Assembly (NCBI GenBank): GCA_043778575.1
Contig: JAYWFX010000079.1
Coordinates: 1 to 18,568, forward strand
Reading direction: 5' to 3'
DNA: 18,568 nucleotides
Origin: JAYWFX01 sp043778575
Lineage (GTDB): Bacteria > Patescibacteriota > JACMRA01
Positions 7,546 to 15,159 of the stretch are shown piece by piece. The position numbers and the translations under genes are program-made. The notes beneath the pieces are model-generated. The model did not search any database. It was given only the letters and a program-made list of their open reading frames with translations, and had not been told where the DNA came from. Position 1 is the stretch's first letter. Each line of letters starts with the position of its first letter.

Positions 7546-7782
7546 ATGCAACAATCAACTGAATTATACAGACAATTAGCTTTCGCACTCGTAGTAGGAA
7601 TAGGAATGGCAGGTGGTTCAATCGGAATTGGATTGATTGGAGGTCGTGCTGTAGATGCTGTTGGTAGAAATCCACAAGCTGAAGGTAAAATTAGAAGTTT
7701 TATGATTTTGGCTATTGCTTTTGCAGAGTCACTAGCTATCTTTGCTCTTGTCGTAGGATTTATAATTAATTTTGTAAAATAG
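7546..7782 (+). CDS. atpE: F1Fo ATP synthase subunit c (ring proteolipid)
   Basis: A 78-residue hairpin of two membrane helices forming the rotor ring. Helix 1 carries the glycine-rich stretch GIGMAGGSIGIGLIGG (18-33), the polar loop is RNPQAEGK (41-48), and helix 2 has the ion-carrying Glu61 in AFAESLAIFALV. The position about 33 residues before this Glu, a Gln in Na+-binding rings such as that of Ilyobacter, is Ile28 here. Proton coupling is therefore more likely than sodium, though Ser62 after the Glu keeps the question slightly open. Subunit b follows. Confidence 0.96.
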   Translation: MQQSTELYRQLAFALVVGIGMAGGSIGIGLIGGRAVDAVGRNPQAEGKIRSFMILAIAFAESLAIFALVVGFIINFVK

Positions 7783-7797
7783 CAAAAAATATTGAGT

Positions 7798-8364
7798 ATG
7801 TTTGATCTTAATGTATACGCAGCAGGACAAAAAACTGAACAGGTATCTACAAATATGTCTGATTCTGATTTACCAAAACCCACTGGATTAGGTTTTGACG
7901 TAAGTCAATTCGTTTTTTATTTGGTTTGTTTTGTGATAGCTTTAGTCATTTTGCAGAAGTCTCTTTTTAGTAAAATAACATTAGCTCTCACCGAAAGGGA
8001 GAATCGAATTAAAAATGCTGAATTAAGCGTAAAAGCACTTGAAGAGGAAATAAATAATGCAGAATCAACAAAGCAAAAAATTATCACTGCAGCACAAGAG
8101 GAGGCACGTAAAATTAAACAGGATGCTGTCGAGTCAGTTTCTGATGAAAAACAAAAAATCATCGACGCGGCAAATTATATGGGTGAGCAGATACTATCAG
8201 ATAGCAAAGTAAAATCAGATCAAATTTTGAAACAGGCACAGCAAAACGCCCAATCTGAGAGTGTTAAAGTCGTAGAGGCAATTTACAAAAAATCGGTAAG
8301 TAATTTAAAAATTGATCAAACTACCCAAGATCAGGTGCTTTCTCAGATATTAAAGTCTATTTAA
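7798..8364 (+). CDS. atpF: F1Fo ATP synthase subunit b
   Basis: Peripheral-stalk subunit that ties the F1 head to the membrane. From the ATG at 7798 it has 188 residues: about 36 before the membrane, one helix (about 37-54, QFVFYLVCFVIALVIL), then a long charged coiled coil to about 165 and a short helical end. The N-terminal stretch before the membrane helix is longer than in the E. coli protein. A TTG at 7792 would add two residues (MS) and is less likely. It is followed after 3 bases by the shortened delta gene, its expected binding partner. Confidence 0.93.
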   Translation: MFDLNVYAAGQKTEQVSTNMSDSDLPKPTGLGFDVSQFVFYLVCFVIALVILQKSLFSKITLALTERENRIKNAELSVKALEEEINNAESTKQKIITAAQEEARKIKQDAVESVSDEKQKIIDAANYMGEQILSDSKVKSDQILKQAQQNAQSESVKVVEAIYKKSVSNLKIDQTTQDQVLSQILKSI

Positions 8365-8367
8365 TCT

Positions 8368-8589
8368 ATGCTTATAAACGACATTACGGTGATTTCATCA
8401 AGTGAGTTGAGTGGTGATTATAGAGATTTATTAGAAACTAAATTAGTCGATAGGTTTGGTAAGTCACAAATTAACTACGAAGTAGATGGTAACATTATAT
8501 TAGGTCTAAAGATAATTGTCGGAGATCAGGAATATCGGTATGATTTGGGTTCTGAACTATCTTTTATATTAAATAGCATTACATTATAA
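8368..8589 (+). CDS. atpH: F1Fo ATP synthase delta subunit, C-terminal domain only
   Basis: Delta normally has about 175-180 residues: an N-terminal helical bundle that caps the alpha N-termini and a C-terminal domain that binds subunit b. This 73-residue protein matches only the C-terminal domain. A pattern like ITVISSSELSGDYRDLLETK leads to YEVDGNIILGLKIIVGDQEY, and it ends in a short helix, in the order of the E. coli delta end. The helical bundle is absent: the gene begins 3 bases after atpF and ends 1 base before atpA, leaving no room for a broken N-terminal half. The end of subunit b does not look like the missing domain either. The position in the operon supports the assignment. The head-to-stalk contact must be altered or supplied by another protein. 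Confidence 0.8.
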   Translation: MLINDITVISSSELSGDYRDLLETKLVDRFGKSQINYEVDGNIILGLKIIVGDQEYRYDLGSELSFILNSITL

Positions 8590-8590
8590 T

Positions 8591-10105
8591 ATGAGCTTTA
8601 TACAAGAATTAACCAATAAAATTGAGAATCTGCAAAGTCAATCTGAGTCAAATATTGGACAGCTTATATCGTATAAAGATGGCGTAGCATATGCTGAGGG
8701 TCTGACTAAAATTGGATACAACGAGATAGTTGAAATAGAAATAACCTCTGAAAAAAAAATTAAAGCTTTAGCATATAACCTTGAGAGCGATCAAGTTGGA
8801 CTGCTGATTTTAGAGGATTCGTTGGACGTTGCTCAGGGTCAAAAAGTTCTTTCTACTGGAGAAATATTGTCTCTTGAGGTTAGTGATGCAATTATAGGTC
8901 ACGTAGTAAATAGTCTAGGTCAATCCATAGACGGCTCAAATCTAAATCACACTAATTCCAAAAAAATGCTTATCGAAAGAGTGGCTAGTGGTGTTATTGA
9001 GCGTAAATCTGTGACTAGACCTCTCAAAACTGGTATCACGGTTATTGATGGGTTGGTGAACGTTGGTAGGGGTCAAAGAGAGTTGATTGTGGGTGATAGG
9101 CAGACAGGGAAAACTACGATTGCAATCGACACCATTCTCAATCAAAAAGATCAAGACATGATCTGTGTGTATGTATCAATTGGTCAGAAACAATCAAAGA
9201 CAAAACAAATATTTCAGCGACTAAAGGATGCTGGTGCAATGGACTATACTATTATTGTAAGTGCTTCAGCTAGTGATCCAGTTGCCCTGCAATATCTTGC
9301 ACCCTACTCCGGTGTTGCTATTAGTGAATACTTTATGGAACAGGGTAAAGACGTATTGATTATTTATGATGATTTAACCAAACACGCGTATGCTTATCGT
9401 CAGATGTCACTGTTGTTTAGGCGTCCTCCCGGTCGTGAAGCTTATCCCGGTGATGTTTTTTACTTGCACTCAAGGCTTTTAGAACGTGCTTGCCAGTTGT
9501 CTGACGATTTAGGAGGAGGTTCTATTACTGCTTTACCCATTATTGAAACGCAAGCTGGTGATGTGTCTGCTTATATCCCAACTAATGTTATTTCGATTAC
9601 AGATGGTCAGATATTTTTAGAGACAGAACTCTTTAATAGTGGTATTCGCCCCGCAGTTAGTCCTGGTATTTCCGTTACTAGGGTAGGCGGATCAGCTCAA
9701 ACAAAAGCAATGAAAAAGACAGCTGGGTCAATGAAGCTGGAATTATCTCAATACCGTGAACTTGCTGCTTTTGCACAGTTTGGTGGAGATTTAGATAAGG
9801 ATACTCAACAAAAACTCAGAAGAGGTGAGAGGTTAACTCAGGTTTTAGTTCAACCTCCATATTCTCCATTATCTCAAAGTGATCAAATAATTTCAATTTA
9901 TTCTGGAAACAAAGGTTGTTTAGATCTGTTAGATATTGGCGAGGTTAATCCATTTTTGATTGCACTTCGATCTTTTTTGCAAATGTATGGAGGGGCATTG
10001 GTTGAAAATCTAAACATTGGAAAATGGGATGATGATATAGAGAAAACCCTAAATAGTGTCGTAGAAGAATTTATTGCATCATCAGATAACAAATGGAAAA
10101 AATAA
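8591..10105 (+). CDS. atpA: F1Fo ATP synthase subunit alpha
   Basis: Non-catalytic nucleotide-binding subunit of the F1 head, 504 residues as usual. The P-loop is GDRQTGKT (168-175), followed by DVLIIYDDLTKHAYAYRQ (254-271), RRPPGREAYPGDVFY (277-291), and the arginine finger Arg364 in GISVTRVGGSAQ. The N-terminal helix that normally docks delta is present (MSFIQELTNKIENLQ) even though the delta N-terminal domain is gone. It starts 1 base after the delta stop with no Shine-Dalgarno sequence. Its end overlaps the following DUF1653-like gene by 13 bases if that gene starts at 10093. Confidence 0.97.
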   Translation: MSFIQELTNKIENLQSQSESNIGQLISYKDGVAYAEGLTKIGYNEIVEIEITSEKKIKALAYNLESDQVGLLILEDSLDVAQGQKVLSTGEILSLEVSDAIIGHVVNSLGQSIDGSNLNHTNSKKMLIERVASGVIERKSVTRPLKTGITVIDGLVNVGRGQRELIVGDRQTGKTTIAIDTILNQKDQDMICVYVSIGQKQSKTKQIFQRLKDAGAMDYTIIVSASASDPVALQYLAPYSGVAISEYFMEQGKDVLIIYDDLTKHAYAYRQMSLLFRRPPGREAYPGDVFYLHSRLLERACQLSDDLGGGSITALPIIETQAGDVSAYIPTNVISITDGQIFLETELFNSGIRPAVSPGISVTRVGGSAQTKAMKKTAGSMKLELSQYRELAAFAQFGGDLDKDTQQKLRRGERLTQVLVQPPYSPLSQSDQIISIYSGNKGCLDLLDIGEVNPFLIALRSFLQMYGGALVENLNIGKWDDDIEKTLNSVVEEFIASSDNKWKK

Positions 10106-10416
10106 CTGCTATGGACTATATTCCAAAACCAGGGGTATTTTTCTATCATTTTAAACATAGTTCTGAGAGTGTAAATAACTACGCTTATTTGGTTGTTGGT
10201 ATTGCTAACCATACCGAAACTAGTGAATCTTTGGTAATCTATCGTCCGTTATATGTGTCTCAAACCAATACAGATAAGATCAAATCGTCATTGTCAGCCC
10301 GACCACTTAGTATGTGGGTGGAAGAAGTTAATAAACCTGAATTAGGATATATAGGCCCTAGATTTATACCCATTTTAGACACAAAAATTATTTCTGAGCT
10401 ACAAAAATTTATTTAG
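10093..10416 (+). CDS. DUF1653-like protein inside the ATP synthase operon
   Basis: A 107-residue soluble protein with no signal peptide or membrane helix. The pattern PGVFFYHFKH, YLVVGIANHTETSES, LVIYRPLY, a Trp-Val-Glu segment (MWVEEV) and GPRFIPI resembles the DUF1653 family, small domains with a Y-x-HFK start and a YRPLY core whose function is not firmly known. A second ATG at 10111 would remove six residues and leave 5 bases after the atpA stop; no ribosome-binding site decides between them. It sits between alpha and gamma, which are normally adjacent, so it is co-transcribed with the F1 genes. Whether it takes part in assembly or regulation of the enzyme is not shown by the sequence. 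Confidence 0.7.
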   Translation: MEKITAMDYIPKPGVFFYHFKHSSESVNNYAYLVVGIANHTETSESLVIYRPLYVSQTNTDKIKSSLSARPLSMWVEEVNKPELGYIGPRFIPILDTKIISELQKFI

Positions 10417-10452
10417 TACCTTATTTAGAATAATTATATATTTTATTACACT

Positions 10453-11322
10453 ATGCCATCACTGCGACAACTAAACATGAGGATAAAGTCTGTTCAAACC
10501 ACGACTAAACTAACAAAAGCAATGCAGGCTGTTGCGGCAATGAGACTTAGAAAACTCACAAAACAGGCAGCTATTACTAACGCCTACAAAGGAACACTAC
10601 AAAATATTTATGATTCACTCTCTGCCTCTCCTAGTCTAAAACAAAGCACATCACCATATTTTACATCTAATTTAGACGCTCCTATCTTGTTTGTAGTTGT
10701 ATCGCCAACCAGAGGCTTTTGTGGTGGACTTCATAGAACTGTCGTCACTCAAACATACCAACAAATTAGACAGTTAGGTTTAGATCCTCTTATTGATAAT
10801 CAGGTAAAGTTTGTTACTGTCGGTCGCCCAGCACAAAAGATGGTATCTAAACTAGGTGGTAACATCATAGCTTCCTTTAACAAAAACTATAAAGAAATAT
10901 CTGCGTATACACTGTTGCCGATTGCAGAACTAGTAAATCAGGTTTGGATCCAAGAAAATATCAAAGAAATTGTGGTTGTTTATGCTGAGTCCTCGACTTC
11001 ATTGCATTCAACTATTGTTTTCAATTCTATTTTGCCATTTGTAGTTACTGAAAATCTAGCAACCCAAGAAAAGTATGTGATGAATCTACCTATTGATGTA
11101 AATCCGCTGATTGATGATTTTGCACCTCAATGGATTCAAATGCAAATACACAATGCTGTTGTTCAGACAAGGACTAGTGAAGAAGGTGCACGTATGGTTG
11201 CTATGAATCAAGCCACTGATAACGCAAAGAGATTGAGTGACAAACTAAAACTGTCATACTTTAGATTAAGACAGGCAAAAATCACCCAAGAAATATCTGA
11301 AATTGTTGGTGGCAGTCTTTAG
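10453..11322 (+). CDS. atpG: F1Fo ATP synthase subunit gamma
   Basis: Central rotor shaft of F1, 289 residues as usual. The N-terminal coiled coil begins MPSLRQLNMRIKSVQTTTKL and continues TKAMQAVAAMRLRKL, the family signature. A globular middle holds VVSPTRGFCGGLHR, and the C-terminal helix ends ARMVAMNQATDNAKRL...QAKITQEISEIVGGSL, all canonical. It starts 36 bases after the DUF1653-like gene, with no Shine-Dalgarno sequence. It is the last atp gene of the cluster: beta and epsilon do not follow, and 14 bases beyond its stop a convergent recombinase gene ends. Confidence 0.96.
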   Translation: MPSLRQLNMRIKSVQTTTKLTKAMQAVAAMRLRKLTKQAAITNAYKGTLQNIYDSLSASPSLKQSTSPYFTSNLDAPILFVVVSPTRGFCGGLHRTVVTQTYQQIRQLGLDPLIDNQVKFVTVGRPAQKMVSKLGGNIIASFNKNYKEISAYTLLPIAELVNQVWIQENIKEIVVVYAESSTSLHSTIVFNSILPFVVTENLATQEKYVMNLPIDVNPLIDDFAPQWIQMQIHNAVVQTRTSEEGARMVAMNQATDNAKRLSDKLKLSYFRLRQAKITQEISEIVGGSL

Positions 11323-11336
11323 GGCGTGGATTTATT

Positions 11337-12404
11337 TTACAGTTCAATAGTTTTTTTACCAAAAATTTTACTATGTAGATCTCTAGTTTGAGCGTCCGTG
11401 ATGTGTGTGTAAATCTGGGTTGTTGCAATGTTTGAATGACCCAACAAAGTTTGTACAGATCGTAAATCATTGCTTTCAAATAAAATCTTGGTTGCAAAGC
11501 TATGTCGAAGTGTGTGTGGAGTTACGTGTTTATAGATTCCTAGTTGATTGGCATATTTTTGCAGAATCATTTGTACCATTCTAGGCGTGAGGGATTTCCA
11601 TTTTTTTGGGTTGCTGCTTCTGTTTTTGGAAAATGATATAAATAAATGAGGACAGTCGTCATCTTTTCGTAAGCAGAGATATTCATAAATTGCCTCTTTG
11701 GCTACAGGCGCTAAGAACGTCGTGCGGACTTTGCCACCTTTCCCCTGTATTATGAGCGGATGAGCTTCAGTAAATAACTCAGCCTGTTCACTTTCGATTA
11801 TATCTACTTCATTTATTTTCTCAGAAACATCTGATTGGTTAGGTGGGTTTACGTCTAATTTTTGATTGAGAAATAATTGATAATCAGACCCTACTATATT
11901 AGCCTTTTTTAGGTTTAATAACTCGCTCAACCTCAATCCAGAACCAAACATAGTTAAAATGAGAGCAGTGTTTCGTTTTTTTTGAACCTCAGGAATCTTG
12001 CTTGCATCGTTTAAAATAATTGATACCAGCTTTCCAATTTCTTCTTCAGATAAAAACTCAATCATCCGCATTTTAGTTTTTGGTAACTCAAGCGCTTCTG
12101 CATTCATTACCTGTAGTCCATGTTTAGCCAAGAACTTTAGAAAACTCCGCAATACGATTATTTGATATGCTTGGCTTCTTTGTGCCATTTTATCATTTCT
12201 GAGTGTTGCTTTTTGATTCAGGTATACACGATACTCATTTATGAGAGACAGTGATATTTCCTCGCTTTTTTTAACACTTTTTTCATCTAAAAAAACCATT
12301 AGTCTCTCCAGAGTATTTTTATAGTTCCTTATTGTGTTGTCTGAGTACTGCTTTGTAAGCTCACAGTAAAGCAAAAAATCAGAAACATCTCTTTGAAGTG
12401 CCAT
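11337..12404 (-). CDS. Tyrosine recombinase of the XerC/XerD type
   Basis: Site-specific recombinase, probably for resolving chromosome dimers; an integrase role is possible but no element borders are seen. The 355 residues comprise a SAM-like core-binding domain (1-100) and a catalytic domain with all active residues: Arg158 in GSGLRLSE, Lys222 in GKGGK, His297 and Arg300 in HTLRHSF, His323 in GHSNI and the nucleophile Tyr332 in TQIYTH. Between the first Arg and the Lys hairpin is an extra acidic stretch of about 40 residues (about 172-215), making the protein longer than the usual 300. TTGACG at 12442-12437 is 38 bases before the ATG. Its 3' end faces atpG with 14 bases between, and no terminator hairpin is seen there. 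Confidence 0.92.
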   Translation of the reverse strand: MALQRDVSDFLLYCELTKQYSDNTIRNYKNTLERLMVFLDEKSVKKSEEISLSLINEYRVYLNQKATLRNDKMAQRSQAYQIIVLRSFLKFLAKHGLQVMNAEALELPKTKMRMIEFLSEEEIGKLVSIILNDASKIPEVQKKRNTALILTMFGSGLRLSELLNLKKANIVGSDYQLFLNQKLDVNPPNQSDVSEKINEVDIIESEQAELFTEAHPLIIQGKGGKVRTTFLAPVAKEAIYEYLCLRKDDDCPHLFISFSKNRSSNPKKWKSLTPRMVQMILQKYANQLGIYKHVTPHTLRHSFATKILFESNDLRSVQTLLGHSNIATTQIYTHITDAQTRDLHSKIFGKKTIEL

Positions 12405-12436
12405 ATATTAGATATACGTGTTATTATACGAAGACT

Positions 12437-12442
12437 CGTCAA
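12437..12442 (-). promoter_or_regulatory. TTGACG box before the recombinase gene
   Basis: TTGACG on the minus strand, 38 bases from the ATG at 12404. Downstream AT-rich bases contain TATAAT (8 bases away, too close) and TATATC (20 bases away), so the -10 is not certain. Confidence 0.35.
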
Positions 12443-12457
12443 GTAAATAAGCTAGAA

Positions 12458-13810
12458 TTATTCAAAGTCTAGTGCTTCAATGTTATGTTTTATGTCACTA
12501 AACACAACTCTGTGAGAAAACTCCATAGTCAGATATTCTTCCAGATACGGTACGAGCTGACCAGTTACCAGTACACCGTATACATTTTTAGAACCAGAGT
12601 CGTATATGATTTTTGCAAAACTATTAGCAAACTGACTCGAAGATAGTGTGTATGATGTGATTGTTGGCCCGTAGATTTTTGTTGCTTCAAGCTGGGAAAC
12701 ACCTATTTGAAAGAGTGGATAATTCGCCTTAACTTTTATGATAGGGATGTTACTACTAATTTTTGGATACGATCCTTTTAGCGAGTTTGTGCGAATATAC
12801 TGTTCATAATATTGAATAAATCCATCTATTAGGTTAAATTTATTTAATGGGTTTGATATTTCAATACAATCGCCTAGTGCCCAGATATTTCTTGCTTTTG
12901 TTCTACCCCATTCGTCAGTCTCAATTCCTTTAAATGATGTATTGATTCCTAGTAAGTTTAGACTCATGCTATCTGGGCTAAAACCTTTTTCAATATGTAA
13001 ATACAGATCGCTTGCTTTGTAATTGCGATTTGCGGTATCTATTATATTTATTTGGTTACCGAGGTTAGATACTCGTGCGATAGTAGTTTGGAAATGCAGT
13101 TGGATTTGCTGAGAAAAGAAATTTTTATTGAGGTACTCAAACCCTAGTTTATCAAGTCCTTTTATTATGTCGTCTTGGGTTTGTGGCTCATATATATCAA
13201 CTTTTACACCCAGATTTGCATATATTTGTGCAACCTCTAAGTTTTCACGCGTAACCCTTAGAATGGCTAGTGATGTTGGTATTCTTGGTAATAAAAAAAC
13301 TGAATTTTGATAGAGAAATGATATGTTTGATAAACCTTCAATTTCTGGATCAATGAGGCTTGATTTACCTGTACAAATGACACAGTATTCAAAACCTATC
13401 AACTCCTTTGACCCATCATTTTTAGCTATTTCAACTAGGTTTTTAGTGGAAAAAGACGGTGTACCGTGAATAATTGTTAGATTTGAGATGTGACTTAGCT
13501 TCTTTCCAAGTATGTGCTGCTTTTTTTGAATTGTTGAATGTATTTTTTGTTGAATAGTTTTTCTGTATCTTTTTAAAACAGTATATGTTTCAGAGTAATC
13601 TTTAAAAATCCTCAGTGAAGATCCGTACTCAGATGCTTCCTTTGATAGTATACCTCGAGGTGTTTCATAGTTATTGAGAAAGCTACCCCCTAGATCACCA
13701 TTATCAATCAATACAACTTTTTGGTTCTCACCTAGTTTTAGTGATAATTGTTGAATGATGTGAATCCCAGTTTGACCACCTCCTATAATCAATAGGTGAC
13801 AATTTATCAT
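12458..13810 (-). CDS. Degenerate dihydrolipoamide-dehydrogenase-like flavoprotein
   Basis: Fold of the pyridine nucleotide-disulfide oxidoreductases, 450 residues from the ATG at 13810. FAD-binding elements remain: GGGQTG (10-15) after a beta strand, a ribose-binding acid (Asp36) in VVLIDNGDLGGS, VICTGKS (144-150) and WALGDC (310-315). The parts that do the chemistry are gone. GGTCLNVGCIPSK is replaced by GGSFLNNYETPRGILSK, so both redox Cys are lost (F44, E49). The second glycine motif for NAD(P)H reads ILRVTREN (183-190). The C-terminal HPT-SE block is replaced by SHRVVFSDIKHNIE (432-445). It may be an FAD-binding scaffold or a different oxidase; a normal disulfide reductase is excluded. 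A longer frame from 13906 would overlap the divergent promoter and lacks the usual N-terminus. Confidence 0.75.
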   Translation of the reverse strand: MINCHLLIIGGGQTGIHIIQQLSLKLGENQKVVLIDNGDLGGSFLNNYETPRGILSKEASEYGSSLRIFKDYSETYTVLKRYRKTIQQKIHSTIQKKQHILGKKLSHISNLTIIHGTPSFSTKNLVEIAKNDGSKELIGFEYCVICTGKSSLIDPEIEGLSNISFLYQNSVFLLPRIPTSLAILRVTRENLEVAQIYANLGVKVDIYEPQTQDDIIKGLDKLGFEYLNKNFFSQQIQLHFQTTIARVSNLGNQINIIDTANRNYKASDLYLHIEKGFSPDSMSLNLLGINTSFKGIETDEWGRTKARNIWALGDCIEISNPLNKFNLIDGFIQYYEQYIRTNSLKGSYPKISSNIPIIKVKANYPLFQIGVSQLEATKIYGPTITSYTLSSSQFANSFAKIIYDSGSKNVYGVLVTGQLVPYLEEYLTMEFSHRVVFSDIKHNIEALDFE

Positions 13811-13820
13811 AATTAAATGA

Positions 13821-13871
13821 TTTGTATGTTGAGAGAGTTTGCTTGTCAAGAATTTTTTTTCAGGGTATAAA
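13821..13871. promoter_or_regulatory. Overlapping divergent promoters for the flavoprotein and the VirB2-like gene
   Basis: TTGTCAA at 13843-13849 serves both strands. Plus: TTGTCA (13843-13848), 17 bases, TATAAA (13866-13871), with the ATG at 13887. Minus: TTGACA (13849-13844), 17 bases, TACAAA (13826-13821), with the ATG at 13810. Both leaders would be about 4-10 bases, too short for a Shine-Dalgarno sequence. Confidence 0.65.
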
Positions 13872-13886
13872 GTTGTATATAAACCA

Positions 13887-15089
13887 ATGATTAAATTATC
13901 AATCACTCAAGTTATTATAGCTAGGTTTGTAGCTTGCTGTATGCTTGGGCTTGTTTTTTTTAGCACTGTTTCTACGCCTATTATTCATGTTAGAGCACAG
14001 AAAACTCCAGATGACCCCGCAAAAACAAAGACAACTCCGGCAGCAAGCGGTGGTGCATCCACTGGATCGAAAATAAAAATATCCGATGGCGCAGGTTCCA
14101 ATTCTGGATTTAAAGACTGTTCATTTGATTTTAAAAACGCTTCTGCAAGCGACAGTGCAACTAATAACATACTCCAAAAATGTATACAATCGGTAATCAG
14201 ATTTGTTTTGGTTGTTGGAATTTTTACTATGGTTTTTAGGGTTGCGTTTGCGGCAATTATGAGTGTAAACGGAGAGGGTGGTGACAAGGCGAGCAAAGCA
14301 ATTAAAGATGCAATATACGATGTAGTTATTGGTATTTTGCTTATTGGGGCGCCTGGACTGATTATTTACACTATAAACCCCGCGGCACTCAATCTAGGGG
14401 CGTTGAATTTAGGAAATATAGCTAATATAAGTAATTCTAGTGGTGTTGGAGGTACAGGTGGAGCAGATACAGGATCTGGTAGTGGTGTTGGTTCTGCTAA
14501 AATAAATACCGTTACCTCGACCACAAACAATGATCAGTTCAAGATTATTTATGATACTTGTTCTAAGGATGCTAAGACAGATGAATGCAAGAAATCTATA
14601 TCCAGTGCAGTAAATCTCCAAGATACTTACAATAAACAGTGCAAAAATCTAGGGTCTGTGGCTGGTAAAGAAACTATTCAAAAATGTAAAGACATAGAGG
14701 ATCGTCTAGGGGCTATCAATCAGATCGCAGATTTAAAAAATAAAGTCACAGACGGGCTAGATACTAAGATAGGTGAAGCTCTGAATGATTTAGGGGATGA
14801 GTGTGCTGCTGGGCTATGTGAGTTGACTAAAGACTATCAACTAATTCGCTCTGTCGGAAGCACTTTTAATCCGAAGCCTAATTTATATTATGTTCATATT
14901 GAGCCGTTTGGTGGAGGAAAGCCTGGTGAACGAGTTGTTTTGAGATTTGATGGTCAAGGGTGTGGCGAAAACACAATTGTCAAAGATTACGTTTCTTTTC
15001 AGGGAAATTCTGGTGCTTCAAAAAACAAAATTGCCTCTGGAACCAGTATAGACTCGCCAAATTGTAAAGCAACTCAGTCAGGAGGCTAA
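13887..15089 (+). CDS. VirB2/TrbC-like two-helix membrane protein with Cys-rich secreted tail
   Basis: A 400-residue protein not recognised as a named gene. From the ATG at 13887 there is a signal peptide (hydrophobic about 8-32, possible cleavage after VRA at 37), a Pro/Ala/Gly/Thr-rich linker, then two membrane helices (about 104-126 and 144-163). A charged loop lies between them (VNGEGGDKASKAIKDA). This is the layout of VirB2/TrbC pilins and of VirB2-like proteins common in Patescibacteria. A Gly/Ser linker (about 182-205) leads to a C-terminal region of about 190 residues with eight Cys (C225, C234, C252, C267, C306, C311, C359, C393), likely disulfide-bonded outside the cell. A longer frame from 13839 would start inside the promoter. 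No ATPase or other secretion genes are in the window, so a pilus role is inference. Confidence 0.65.
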   Translation: MIKLSITQVIIARFVACCMLGLVFFSTVSTPIIHVRAQKTPDDPAKTKTTPAASGGASTGSKIKISDGAGSNSGFKDCSFDFKNASASDSATNNILQKCIQSVIRFVLVVGIFTMVFRVAFAAIMSVNGEGGDKASKAIKDAIYDVVIGILLIGAPGLIIYTINPAALNLGALNLGNIANISNSSGVGGTGGADTGSGSGVGSAKINTVTSTTNNDQFKIIYDTCSKDAKTDECKKSISSAVNLQDTYNKQCKNLGSVAGKETIQKCKDIEDRLGAINQIADLKNKVTDGLDTKIGEALNDLGDECAAGLCELTKDYQLIRSVGSTFNPKPNLYYVHIEPFGGGKPGERVVLRFDGQGCGENTIVKDYVSFQGNSGASKNKIASGTSIDSPNCKATQSGG

Positions 15090-15159
15090 ATCAGAACTAA
15101 TTATTACTTGATCTTTTTATATTTTACCCTTAAAGAATAGTCATAAAACAACTGTAACT

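Noticed and set aside
7546..7782. Sodium-binding c-ring suggested by Ser next to Glu61
   Set aside because: The helix 1 Gln needed in Na+ rings is Ile28 here, so proton coupling is the better reading.
11337..12404. Integrase of a mobile element or integron
   Set aside because: No repeats, attachment sites, cargo or tRNA-end duplication are seen around it; a housekeeping Xer role is simpler.
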